Assembly: GCA_035296705.1 (NCBI GenBank)
Contig: DATHAL010000036.1
Coordinates: forward strand, 1-19,586
Direction: 5' to 3'
DNA: 19,586 nucleotides
Source: WHSW01 sp035296705
GTDB taxonomy: Bacteria > Actinomycetota > Thermoleophilia > Solirubrobacterales > 70-9
Part shown: piece after piece, positions 13,126 through 19,586 of the stretch
Layout: every line of letters starts with the position of its first letter
Position numbering within the stretch: position 1 is the first letter of the stretch
Notes under the pieces: generated by a model
The model's database searches: none
Seen by the model: only the letters and a program-made list of their open reading frames with translations
What the model was told of the DNA's origin: nothing
Translations under genes and position numbers: made by a program

Positions 13126-13896
13126 ATGGACGATCCCGCCGACCAAGCGGCCGCCGATGGCGGCGCGAACCTGGGTCCGAAGCTGATTCGCGCGCTGAAG
13201 ATCGCGCGCGAGCTGCTCCCCGGCGACAGCCGCTACGGCGACCCTCTGTCGACGATCGGCTCGCAGCCTCGCGCGGTCCTCGCCCGGCGGCTGGGCGAGC
13301 TCGCCGAGGAGCGGCCGGGGATCCTCAAGGAGGTCGGGCTGAGCGCGCTCCAGGTTTGGGAGGCGGCCTCGGAGGCCGGGTCGGGCGGGCGCGAGGACAG
13401 CCGCTGCGCGATCGTCTTCACCGACCTCGTCGGGTTCTCGGATTGGGCGCTCGAGGCGGGGGATGACCTCTCGCTCGAGCTCCTGCGCGAGGTTGCGCAG
13501 GCGATCGAACCGCCGGTCGCCGGGCATGGCGGCGAGGTCGTAAAGAGGCTCGGCGACGGGATGATGGCCGTGTTCGACGCTGCCGAGCCGGCGGTCGAGG
13601 CCGTGCTGGAGGCGCGCGAGCGCCTCGGTGGCGTCGAGGTGGCCGGGTACGGTCCGCGTATGCGCGCCGGGATGCACGTCGGCTCGCCCCGCCGGCTCGC
13701 CGACGACTACCTGGGCGTCGACGTCAACGTCGCCGCACGGGTCGCGGACAGCGCGAGCGGCGACGAGCTGCTGCTCTCGGGGACGGCACTCGACGCGCTC
13801 GACCCCGAGCGGGTCTCCGCGCGACGGAAGCTCCGCTTCCGCGCCAAGGGCGTGCCCGACGATGTCAACGTCTACATCCTGAGGAGCTGGAGATGA
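13126..13896 (+). CDS. Class III adenylate/guanylate cyclase
   Basis: A 256-residue cytosolic protein that makes a cyclic nucleotide from NTP. Residues 1-85 form a helical N-terminal region (ARELLPGDSRYGDPLST) of unknown function. The catalytic CHD domain spans about 92-256. All six canonical residues are present: metal-binding D100 (FTDLVGFS) and D144 (LGDG), purine-specifying K140 and D194, and transition-state N201 and R205 (VNVAAR). K140/D194 is the adenylate cyclase pairing, so cAMP is the likely product. No membrane segment is seen. ATG 13126 has GGGGAGG upstream. It is the first gene of a three-gene operon with 4-bp overlaps. Confidence 0.88.
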   Translation: MDDPADQAAADGGANLGPKLIRALKIARELLPGDSRYGDPLSTIGSQPRAVLARRLGELAEERPGILKEVGLSALQVWEAASEAGSGGREDSRCAIVFTDLVGFSDWALEAGDDLSLELLREVAQAIEPPVAGHGGEVVKRLGDGMMAVFDAAEPAVEAVLEARERLGGVEVAGYGPRMRAGMHVGSPRRLADDYLGVDVNVAARVADSASGDELLLSGTALDALDPERVSARRKLRFRAKGVPDDVNVYILRSWR

Positions 13897-14270
13897 GCAA
13901 CCCGGAGCCGGAGATCCTCGACGAGGCGGCGATCGCCGACGACGAGCGGGCCGTCGATCGTCCGGTCGTCGACGTGATGCAGATCCCGCGGATGATCGGC
14001 GGTGCTCTCTCAGACATCCGCACGATCGCGGAGGGGATGGCGGTGCTCCCCAAGTTGCTCGTCAGCCTGAACTCGATCCAAGATCGGGTCGAGTCGCTGG
14101 ACCAGGAGGTGCGCGACATGCGCGCCGCGGTCGAGTCGATGGGCGGCGATGTGGGCGAGGTCCAGCGCGGGATCGCGCGCGTCGAGCCGCACCTCGAGGA
14201 CGTCACGCGCGTGGCGCACCCCCTGCGAAGGCTCGGCGAGCGCACTCGCCGGCGCAGCGACGGCTCGTGA
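13893..14270 (+). CDS. Small hypothetical coiled-coil protein
   Basis: A 125-residue soluble protein of unknown family. The N-terminus is acidic (about 1-22). It continues with VVDVMQIPRMIGGALSDI and a long helix (about 38-105) with heptad-like hydrophobics (LVSLNSIQDRVESLDQEV), so coiled-coil self-association is likely. The tail is Arg-rich (RRLGERTRRR). No enzyme motif is seen. ATG 13893 overlaps the cyclase stop as ATGA, with GAGGAG 6 nt upstream; its own stop overlaps the GTG of the lipoprotein gene. This coupling suggests production in step with the cyclase, possibly as a partner or scaffold; that role is inference. Confidence 0.75.
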   Translation: MSNPEPEILDEAAIADDERAVDRPVVDVMQIPRMIGGALSDIRTIAEGMAVLPKLLVSLNSIQDRVESLDQEVRDMRAAVESMGGDVGEVQRGIARVEPHLEDVTRVAHPLRRLGERTRRRSDGS

Positions 14271-14953
14271 GCGCTCGCCGGGCGCTGACCATCGTGGTCG
14301 CGCTCGGCGTCGGCGTCGCCGGCTGCGACGCGCCCGGGGAGCGTGAGGCGCCGCAGAGCACGACGATCGCCTCGACGACCACCTCCACGACCGCCGCGGC
14401 TGCGCCGGAGCCGTCGCGCGAGACCGTCGACCCGCTCGACGAGCTGCCGCCGGGCTTCAGGCGCTTCGAGGAGGTCCGCGGCGGCTTCGCGCTCGGGGTC
14501 CCGCGCGGGTGGACGGCAGAACGCCACGGCCCCAACGCGCTGATCCGCTCCTACGACCGCCTCGTCGCCCTCTCGATCACCCCGAACCGCTCACGCCGCG
14601 CCCAGGAAGTGCCGCTCGATGACTTCGCGAGCCGTACCGCGAGCGCGCTCAAGGGCTTCCGCGAGCCGGTGCGGCCGGGCCGCCCGCATCCGTACGAGCA
14701 CCGCTACCCGGCTGTGCAGGTCCGCGCGAAGGCGACCGAGCGGAAGTCGGACGTCCGCGAGCGACTGCGGGTCATCGTCCTGCGGCGCAAGGACCTCGTC
14801 ACCTTCACGGCGATCGTCGCCGCGAACGCGAAGCGCCACTCCGAGCCGGCCGAGAACCTCGCGCTGAAGGTCCTCCACACCCTGCGCAGCCGCCCGCCTC
14901 TCGCTCATCGCGCAGCTCGCGAGCACCGCCACAAGCGTCGAGTCGACGATTGA
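14267..14953 (+). CDS. Putative lipoprotein of unknown function
   Basis: A 228-residue exported protein. The signal peptide ends in lipobox VAGC, with C20 as the lipidated residue. A Thr/Ser/Ala-rich spacer (about 32-48) that could be extended or glycosylated follows. A globular domain (about 55-205) begins LPPGFRRFEE and contains GFALGVPRGWTAE, a pattern seen in actinobacterial lipoproteins with a PsbP/LpqN-like fold; that assignment is tentative. The tail is His/Arg-rich. GTG 14267 overlaps the preceding stop (GTGA) and has no Shine-Dalgarno, so it depends on coupling. As the third gene after a cyclase, it might be an envelope sensor or effector of the same system. Confidence 0.75.
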   Translation: MSARRALTIVVALGVGVAGCDAPGEREAPQSTTIASTTTSTTAAAAPEPSRETVDPLDELPPGFRRFEEVRGGFALGVPRGWTAERHGPNALIRSYDRLVALSITPNRSRRAQEVPLDDFASRTASALKGFREPVRPGRPHPYEHRYPAVQVRAKATERKSDVRERLRVIVLRRKDLVTFTAIVAANAKRHSEPAENLALKVLHTLRSRPPLAHRAAREHRHKRRVDD

Positions 14954-14963
14954 CCGGTCCCGA

Positions 14964-14996
14964 GCCGGGCAACGTGCGAGTCGGCGCTCGCCCGGC
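14964..14996. terminator. Hairpin terminator candidate between convergent genes
   Basis: GCCGGGC (14964-14970) pairs with GCCCGGC (14990-14996). A nested stem GCGAG/CTCGC (14976-14980 with 14987-14991) shares the edge of the outer stem. The structure fills the 55-bp gap between the lipoprotein and pyrE stops and is symmetric, so it could serve both. There is no U-tract, as is common at this GC content. Confidence 0.5.
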
Positions 14997-15008
14997 GCCC
15001 TGCCGCCG

Positions 15009-15581
15009 CTAGCGGTCCGGGCGCTCGGGGTAGACGTCGTCGATCGTCGTGAGCGCCTCGAACGGGCCGCCGATCGCGGCGGCGATCGCGTCGGCGCCGC
15101 CGGCGAGCCGATCGACCACGCAGAGGCCGCCGACGATGTCGAGCCCCTGTTCGCGCATGAGCTCGATCGCCTGCACGGTCGAGCCGCCGGTGGTGACCGT
15201 GTCCTCGACCACGAGGCATCTCGTCCCGGCCTCGACCGGCCCCTCCACCCAGCGCTGGAGCCCGTGCTCCTTTCGCTCCTTGCGGACGAAGAAGCCCACG
15301 AGGCCGTCGCCGCCGGGCACGGCGATCGCCGCGCAGGCGAGCGGGATCGCCGCCATCACCGGGCCGCCGACGGCGTCCGCGCCGTGGCGGTGTGCCGCGT
15401 CTGCGATCAGCTCGCCCGCGGCCCGGAAGCCTGCGGGGCGCAGGAGCGCGCGGCGCGCGTCCACGTAGTAGGAGGCCGTCGCGCCGCTCGAGAGCGTCAC
15501 CTCGCCGAGGACGAGCGCGTGCTCGCGCAGTTCCCGGATCAGGACCTGGCGGGCGTCGGACGACGAGCTAGTTGTAGACAA
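15009..15581 (-). CDS. pyrE: Orotate phosphoribosyltransferase
   Basis: The 190-residue enzyme transfers the phosphoribosyl group of PRPP to orotate to give OMP, the fifth step of pyrimidine synthesis. Seen: substrate-binding LSSGATASYYVDAR (30-43), the flexible catalytic loop RKERKEHG (100-107, with K101, K104, H106), and the PRPP loop CLVVEDTVTTGGS (122-134). Length is normal. The only good start is TTG 15581, which overlaps the end of the L,D-transpeptidase gene by 14 nt; the Ser/Thr-rich first 9 residues are unlike the family, so an internal start cannot be excluded. It is not in a pyrimidine operon here. Confidence 0.92.
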   Translation of the reverse strand: MSTTSSSSDARQVLIRELREHALVLGEVTLSSGATASYYVDARRALLRPAGFRAAGELIADAAHRHGADAVGGPVMAAIPLACAAIAVPGGDGLVGFFVRKERKEHGLQRWVEGPVEAGTRCLVVEDTVTTGGSTVQAIELMREQGLDIVGGLCVVDRLAGGADAIAAAIGGPFEALTTIDDVYPERPDR

Positions 15582-16572
15582 ACATCTTGTCCCCGAGGTC
15601 GATCCAGTTGTAGATGAAGATCGAGTCGGGGATCGGGTTGCGGATGCAGCCGTGACTCGCGGGATAGGGCGGCACCGAGTGGTAGCCGTGGGTCGCCTCG
15701 CCGCGGTTGTAATAGATCGAGTAGTACATCCCGATCGAGTTGAAGCCGGGATCCTTGCGGTAGAAGGTGAAGGCGCCCTGGTCCGACGGCGTCGCGGCGG
15801 CGCCGGTCGCGATGTGGAAGACGTACTGCGCCTTGCCGTGGGCGGACAGCGCCATCACCTGCTTGGAGATGTCGACCTCGACGTGCTTGCCGGCGTTCGG
15901 GTACTTGATCTTGAACCCGCCCTTGCCCTCGGCGAGCGTCTTGAAGATCCCCGGCGTCGCGTTCCACGTCCGCGCCATCCCGTTCACCTTGCGGAAGGCC
16001 ATCACCGCGCGCTCGGTGTGGGAGCCGTAGCGATGCTTGTCGGTGTCGTAGTAGTCCTGCCTGCGCAGCAGGTCGTTGAAGAGCTCGACGGCTGGGCCGC
16101 GGTCGCCCGGGTCGAGGTCGACGTACTTGAGCTTGAACTTCTTCGACTTGGCGGCGCCCCCCGCCTGCGCGGCGGTGGGAGGCTTCGTCAGGCGGACGCG
16201 GTAGCGGCCCGGGTCGACCAGCGGCTTCGAGCGCAGCTTCACGCGGCCGAAGTCGCGACCCTTGACGCCGCGCACGAACGGCGTCCTCTTGACCACGGTG
16301 TCGCCACCGTTGCCGAGCCGGATCTCGACTCGCTGCCCGCCGACGAACGGGCTCACGGTGGCGATCGCCTGCACTCTGTCGCCGACCTTGGCGCGGCCGT
16401 TCTTCAGGCCCTTGACCTTGAGCTTGATCCGCGCGGGCGCCTGCGTCTGGCCGCCGCCCTCGCCGCCCTGGCCTCCGCCGCCCCCCGGCGCGTCCTGCGC
16501 CGGCGCGAGAGCGGGGAACACGAGCATGGCGGTCGCCGCGAGCATCCCTGCGGCCAGGTGGAGGTGCTTCAT
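15568..16572 (-). CDS. Secreted L,D-transpeptidase (YkuD) with peptidoglycan-binding domain
   Basis: A 334-residue exported enzyme that forms 3-3 peptidoglycan cross-links or attaches proteins to the wall. Order: signal peptide (1-25, FPALAPAQ), a Gly/Gln-rich linker (30-46), a beta-rich Ig-like domain (about 47-130), a PG_binding_1-like helical repeat (about 153-200: DPGDRGPAVELFNDLLRRQ), and the YkuD catalytic domain (about 228-334). The active-site motif is intact: H298 and SHGCIR with catalytic C309 (306-311). I chose ATG 16572 since the signal peptide begins there; the frame upstream belongs to the CPBP gene's antisense. The TAG stop lies inside the start of pyrE. L,D-transpeptidases give resistance to many beta-lactams, as known for the family. 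Confidence 0.9.
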   Translation of the reverse strand: MKHLHLAAGMLAATAMLVFPALAPAQDAPGGGGGQGGEGGGQTQAPARIKLKVKGLKNGRAKVGDRVQAIATVSPFVGGQRVEIRLGNGGDTVVKRTPFVRGVKGRDFGRVKLRSKPLVDPGRYRVRLTKPPTAAQAGGAAKSKKFKLKYVDLDPGDRGPAVELFNDLLRRQDYYDTDKHRYGSHTERAVMAFRKVNGMARTWNATPGIFKTLAEGKGGFKIKYPNAGKHVEVDISKQVMALSAHGKAQYVFHIATGAAATPSDQGAFTFYRKDPGFNSIGMYYSIYYNRGEATHGYHSVPPYPASHGCIRNPIPDSIFIYNWIDLGDKMFVYN

Positions 16573-16606
16573 CGCCCGGGAATAAAAGCAGGCGCCTCCC
16601 ACGGAT

Positions 16607-16621
16607 GCCGAAATTTTCGGC
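16607..16621 (-). other. AT-centred palindrome after CPBP gene
   Basis: GCCGAAA-T-TTTCGGC is a perfect 15-nt palindrome that directly abuts the CPBP stop codon (16622-16624). As RNA it can fold to a 6-bp hairpin; as DNA it could be a regulator site for the L,D-transpeptidase gene 35 bp downstream. A CTTTTATT stretch follows toward that gene. Confidence 0.4.
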
Positions 16622-17392
16622 TCAGCCGCCGACCAGGACGGCGAAGGCGATGCCGTTGTTGATGACGTGGACGAGGATCGTCGGCCGGATCGAGCCCGTG
16701 TGCTCATAGAGCCACGCGAGGATCGCCCCGAGCACGGCGAGCTGCACCGCCGACGCGACGTTGCCGGTCGTCAGGTGGACGGAGCCGAAGATGGCGCCCG
16801 AGATCGCGATCGCCGCGGCCGACGGCATCGCGCCGCGCAGGCCGCCGAACACGAAGCCCCGGAAGAAGGTCTCCTCGGCAAGCGGCGCGAGGAGGACGAT
16901 CAGGATCGCCGCCGAGATCGCCCCGGCGGTGCTCGAGTCGAAGCCGAGGTCCTCCGCGACGTTGGTCTGCTCCGGCTGGGCGACGAGCTGCGTGTAGACG
17001 AGCGCGAAGGCGAGGTAGCCGAAGAAGGCGAGCGCCGTTGCCCCGGCCCAGGGGCGGCGGGGCGCATCGAGGCCGAGCGCCAGCAGCCCGCCTCGGGTGC
17101 CGTGGTGGCGCCGGGCGAAGTAGACGGCGCTGCCGAGGAAGCCCGCCTCGAGCACGAGCTGGGCCCCGATCGTCGCGTCGAGGCCGGAGTCGCCGGCGAT
17201 CGCGAACACGATGATCCCACCGACGAACGCGATCGCGAGCAGCATCACGATCCCGAGCACGACGTCTCGCGGCGACCAGCCGGCGGCGCCCGGGCCCGCC
17301 GCGGACGCGGGCGGGGGCAGTGCGCCTGGCGGCGCGGTGCTGAGCGGCGGACCCGCTGGGGGAGGGGGCTGACTCACGGGCGTGTCGCTCAC
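16622..17392 (-). CDS. CPBP-family intramembrane metalloprotease (Abi/CAAX-like)
   Basis: A 256-residue multi-pass membrane protein. Residues 5-40 are Pro/Ala-rich and probably cytoplasmic. About seven or eight hydrophobic segments follow (first near 43-65). The family motifs are all present: EExxxR at E173, E174, R178 (AEETFFRG); FxxxH at F202-H206 (FGSVH); HxxxN at H242-N246 (HVINN). These are the glutamate/histidine residues of the intramembrane glutamic-type protease site. Bacterial members act in membrane-protein processing, peptide maturation or bacteriocin immunity; no peptide gene lies next to it. GTG 17392 is chosen because TAGCAT ends 8 nt upstream and the HAD gene ends at 17427. 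Confidence 0.85.
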   Translation of the reverse strand: MSDTPVSQPPPPAGPPLSTAPPGALPPPASAAGPGAAGWSPRDVVLGIVMLLAIAFVGGIIVFAIAGDSGLDATIGAQLVLEAGFLGSAVYFARRHHGTRGGLLALGLDAPRRPWAGATALAFFGYLAFALVYTQLVAQPEQTNVAEDLGFDSSTAGAISAAILIVLLAPLAEETFFRGFVFGGLRGAMPSAAAIAISGAIFGSVHLTTGNVASAVQLAVLGAILAWLYEHTGSIRPTILVHVINNGIAFAVLVGG

Positions 17393-17400
17393 GCGCGCAG

Positions 17401-17406
17401 ATGCTA
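17401..17406 (-). promoter_or_regulatory. Putative -10 box (TAGCAT) of the CPBP gene
   Basis: TAGCAT on the minus strand ends 8 nt before GTG 17392, with no Shine-Dalgarno in between. It sits in the 34-bp gap after the HAD gene. It supports this start codon and a leaderless transcript. The -35 is not clear. Confidence 0.4.
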
Positions 17407-17426
17407 CGGACGCGACGTGGCCCGTC

Positions 17427-18059
17427 TCACCGCAGGTGCTCGGCGACCTCGCCGAGCGAGCTGATGTCGGCACCGCCCGCGCGGTCGAGGAGGAGCGCCG
17501 GGATCCCGGCGCCGCGGGCGCCGTCGACGTCCTCCTGCGCCGTGTCTCCCACGTGCAAGGCCTCGGCCGGCTCGCAGTCCGCGAGCTCGAGCGCGAGCCG
17601 GAAGATCGCCGGGTCCGGCTTCCGGGCTCCGGCGCCGGCCGAGGTGACGACGGCGTCGAGCTTGCCGCCGAGCCCGCAGCGCTCGATGACGGCGGGCAGC
17701 GCGTAGTCCCAGTTCGAGACGCAGACGAGCCGCAGGCCGCGACGGCGAAGCTCGTCGAGAGCCGGGGCGGCGTCCGCAGCGGCGCGGAAGCGGATCGCCG
17801 CCATCATGCGCTCGACGGGGACCTCGCACCCGAGCTCGGCCGAGATCAGCGCTGCACAGCGCTCGCGCAGGTCGCGGAGCGACGCCGCATCGACCGCCTC
17901 GTGGGCGTGGTCGCGGTAGTAGGACATCTCGGCGCGCATCGCCCGTTCGGCCGCGGCGGGATTGACGCCGAGGTCACGGGTGAGGTGCGGCCACGGCGGC
18001 TCGAGCTCGATCAGGGTCCCGAGCGCATCGAGGAGCACGGCCTTGGTCGCACGGAACAC
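17427..18059 (-). CDS. HAD-superfamily hydrolase (subfamily IA-like)
   Basis: A 210-residue cytosolic enzyme with a Rossmann-like HAD core and an alpha-helical C1 cap (about 20-95). Motif I is LLDALGTLI: nucleophile D11 is present, but the +2 position that is Asp in phosphatases is Leu. Motif II is VSN (S115), motif III K147 (ARKPDP), motif IV GDTAQED (D172, D177). DALGTL-type proteins are a known HAD-IA branch (HDHD3-like) in which phosphatase activity is often unproven. The start is GTG 18059; the next gene, mscS, is divergent 29 bp away. The substrate is unknown. Confidence 0.82.
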   Translation of the reverse strand: MFRATKAVLLDALGTLIELEPPWPHLTRDLGVNPAAAERAMRAEMSYYRDHAHEAVDAASLRDLRERCAALISAELGCEVPVERMMAAIRFRAAADAAPALDELRRRGLRLVCVSNWDYALPAVIERCGLGGKLDAVVTSAGAGARKPDPAIFRLALELADCEPAEALHVGDTAQEDVDGARGAGIPALLLDRAGGADISSLGEVAEHLR

Positions 18060-18088
18060 GTCGGCGGCAAGCGTGGCAGGATCGGGCG

Positions 18089-18880
18089 ATGCTGATCACC
18101 GCGGCCGCGGACGAGAGCTTCTGGGAGTCGCACGGCGATTGGATCTCGGCGGCGATCACGCTTGCCGTCGCCTTTGCGATCGCCCTGCTCATCGACCGGT
18201 TCGCGATCACGCGCGCGGCGCGGGTCGCCTCCAGGGTGAGCGACGCCCCCGTCTCGCGCGCGGCGATGACCCGGCTGCGGCTGATCCGCCGCCTCGTGTT
18301 CGCGACGATCATCGTGATCGGGATCGCGATCGCGCTGAGCCAGTTCAACAAGCTGAACAAGCTCGCCGCCGGCATCCTCGCCTCGAGCGCCGTGCTCGGG
18401 CTCGTCCTCGGGCTCGCCGCCCGGCAGATCCTCGCCAACCCGCTCGCCGGGCTATTGCTCGCGATCACCCAGCCGATCCGGATCGGCGACACCGTGACGA
18501 TCGGCGAGGAGACGGGCAGGGTGGACGACCTGACCCTGTCGCACACCTTCCTCGACACCGGCGACGGCCGGCTGGTGATCGTCCCCAACGAGACCGTCGT
18601 CACCGGCGTCGTGGTCAACCGCTCGACCGGCGATCTCACGGCGCCGGCGATGGCAGAGGTTTGGGTGCCGGCGGACGCCGATCTGGCGCAGGCCCGCGAG
18701 GCGCTCTCGCGGCTCGAGCCGTCGCAGATCGACGTCGCGGAGATGACCCCGGACGGGATCCGGCTCGAGGTCCACGGCCCGCGGCGTCCCGGCGGCACGC
18801 GCGCGGCCGGCGAGGAAGCGGCGCTGCGCGAGCGAGCCCAGCGGGCGCTTCGCGAGGCCGGCGTGCTCGCCACCGAGTAG
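18089..18880 (+). CDS. Small-conductance mechanosensitive channel (MscS family)
   Basis: A 263-residue inner-membrane channel that opens under membrane tension to release solutes on osmotic downshock. Three hydrophobic helices: about 18-36, 66-86, and the pore-lining segment 93-125 containing LGLVLGLAARQILANPLAG, with the Gly/Ala packing typical of MscS TM3. Next come the beta domain (QPIRIGDTVTIGEETGRV, then VIVPNETVV) and a short alpha/beta C-terminal domain ending in a charged helix. Length is close to E. coli MscS. ATG 18089 is the first start; CAGGAT lies 6 nt upstream, either a weak ribosome site or a degenerate -10 box. The gene is divergent from the HAD gene. Confidence 0.9.
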   Translation: MLITAAADESFWESHGDWISAAITLAVAFAIALLIDRFAITRAARVASRVSDAPVSRAAMTRLRLIRRLVFATIIVIGIAIALSQFNKLNKLAAGILASSAVLGLVLGLAARQILANPLAGLLLAITQPIRIGDTVTIGEETGRVDDLTLSHTFLDTGDGRLVIVPNETVVTGVVVNRSTGDLTAPAMAEVWVPADADLAQAREALSRLEPSQIDVAEMTPDGIRLEVHGPRRPGGTRAAGEEAALRERAQRALREAGVLATE

Positions 18881-18933
18881 CCGCTCGCTGCAACCGATCC
18901 ACCACTGCCGGCGGGGCGCTCGGAAGCTGTCGG

Positions 18934-18939
18934 TACCCT
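18934..18939 (+). promoter_or_regulatory. Putative -10 box (TACCCT) of the PBP gene
   Basis: TACCCT ends 12 nt before ATG 18952, in the 71-bp gap after mscS. The same hexamer precedes greA. No -35 and no Shine-Dalgarno are recognised. Confidence 0.35.
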
Positions 18940-18951
18940 GCTGAGTTCACC

Positions 18952-19586
18952 ATGAGTCCGCGCCAACGCAGACGTCACCGGCGCGCGCAGGGATCGGTGG
19001 GCAAGAAGATCCTGCTCGCCTTCACAGTGCTGATCGTCGCGATCGGCATCGGAGCCGCGAGCGTGGGCCTCTGGGTCCTCGATGTCGCCGCCGACGCGCC
19101 CGACATCGACAGCCTGAAGCCACAGGAGAGCGGCGCGAGCTCGCAGGTGTTCGCGGCCGACGGGTCCAGCCTCGGCTACGTGCAGAGCGACGTCCTGCGC
19201 ACGCCGGTGCCGCTGAAGAAGATCCCGGAGCGGATGCAGAAGGCGACGATCGCGATCGAGGACGAGAACTTCTACGAGCACTCGGGGGTCGACTACGGCG
19301 CGATCGTCCGGGCCGCGATCAAGAACGTCGAGGCAGGCGAGGTCAAGCAGGGCGGGTCGACGATTACCCAGCAGCTCGTCCGCAACATTTACATCACCGA
19401 CCCAGAGGACACGATCGAGCGAAAGATCGTCGAGGCGAAGCTCGCCCAGGAGTACGAGGAGAAGTACTCCAAGGACGAGATCCTCGACCAGTACCTGAAC
19501 AGCGCCCCGTACGGCACCAACGACGGCCGCACCGCTGTCGGGGTGCAGGCTGCTTCGCAGGTGTTCTTCAACAAGGACGTCTCCGA
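18952..19586 (+). CDS. Class A penicillin-binding protein, N-terminal part (cut by window end)
   Basis: The first 211 residues of a bifunctional peptidoglycan synthase (PBP1 type), open to the window edge; the transpeptidase domain lies outside. A basic cytoplasmic tail (1-19) precedes one membrane anchor (20-43). The GT51 glycosyltransferase domain starts near 65: motif 1 IAIEDENFYEHSGVD (100-114) with catalytic E103; motif 2 GGSTITQQLVRN (134-145); motif 3 RKIVEAKLA (157-165); motif 4 ILDQYLNSAPYG (177-188). It polymerises lipid II into glycan strands at the outer membrane face. The start at ATG 18952 fits the tail and anchor. The full protein should be 600-900 residues. Confidence 0.9.
   Translation, partial: MSPRQRRRHRRAQGSVGKKILLAFTVLIVAIGIGAASVGLWVLDVAADAPDIDSLKPQESGASSQVFAADGSSLGYVQSDVLRTPVPLKKIPERMQKATIAIEDENFYEHSGVDYGAIVRAAIKNVEAGEVKQGGSTITQQLVRNIYITDPEDTIERKIVEAKLAQEYEEKYSKDEILDQYLNSAPYGTNDGRTAVGVQAASQVFFNKDVS

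Noticed and set aside
13024..13677. N-terminal extension of the ThDP decarboxylase frame
   Set aside because: It runs antisense to the cyclase, whose six catalytic residues are intact, and crosses the promoter and repeats. With TTG 13023 the catalytic residues fall at family positions.
1..19586. CRISPR arrays, insertion sequences, toxin-antitoxin or phage-defence genes
   Set aside because: No regularly spaced repeats, transposase motifs or defence-family signatures are seen on either strand; the zinc-ribbon cluster alone is not enough to call one.

Overview
This window is a piece of a very GC-rich bacterial chromosome. One 60-base line I counted near 12,000 is 75% G+C. Codon use is strongly GC-biased and many genes start with GTG or TTG. 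The gene set is a class II DAHP synthase, WS/DGAT acyltransferase, class III nucleotide cyclase, YkuD L,D-transpeptidase, a lipoprotein, and several starts lacking a Shine-Dalgarno but preceded by a close TAnnnT box. Together these point to Actinomycetota, perhaps Thermoleophilia (Solirubrobacterales); the class is an inference.

The left edge (1-697) looks different. Sampled lines are 52-55% G+C. It carries a tight minus-strand cluster of small uncharacterised genes, and it ends at a 3' half of tRNA-Arg(CCT) with no 5' half. This is the layout expected at one end of an element integrated into a tRNA gene. The element would extend leftwards out of the window.

Right of the tRNA fragment the chromosome is ordinary and dense: two VOC-fold proteins and a secreted lytic transglycosylase (minus), divergent from aroG (class II DAHP synthase) and a SAM methyltransferase (plus). 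Next come a minus-strand membrane-anchored coiled-coil protein, a third VOC protein and a WS/DGAT. A further minus-strand run holds a ThDP-dependent 2-oxoacid decarboxylase-like enzyme, overlapped by a large FAD/Fe-S D-2-hydroxyacid dehydrogenase, then greA and an ICL/PEP-mutase-family protein. The first two could form a 2-hydroxyacid -> 2-oxoacid -> aldehyde + CO2 pair. Divergent from them is a three-gene plus-strand operon with 4-bp overlaps: class III cyclase, small coiled-coil protein, lipoprotein. The intergenic region between the two units holds a GTTACA-N8-TGTAAC inverted repeat and a good promoter.

The right part encodes pyrE, overlapped by a secreted L,D-transpeptidase, a CPBP membrane protease and a HAD hydrolase (all minus), then an MscS channel and the start of a class A penicillin-binding protein (plus, cut by the window end). 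Cell-wall enzymes recur: lytic transglycosylase, L,D-transpeptidase, class A PBP. I found no CRISPR array, insertion sequence, complete tRNA or rRNA. The most unusual items are the tRNA-fragment boundary, the cyclase/coiled-coil/lipoprotein operon, the hydroxyacid dehydrogenase/decarboxylase pair with its operator-like repeat, and the recurring close -10 boxes.
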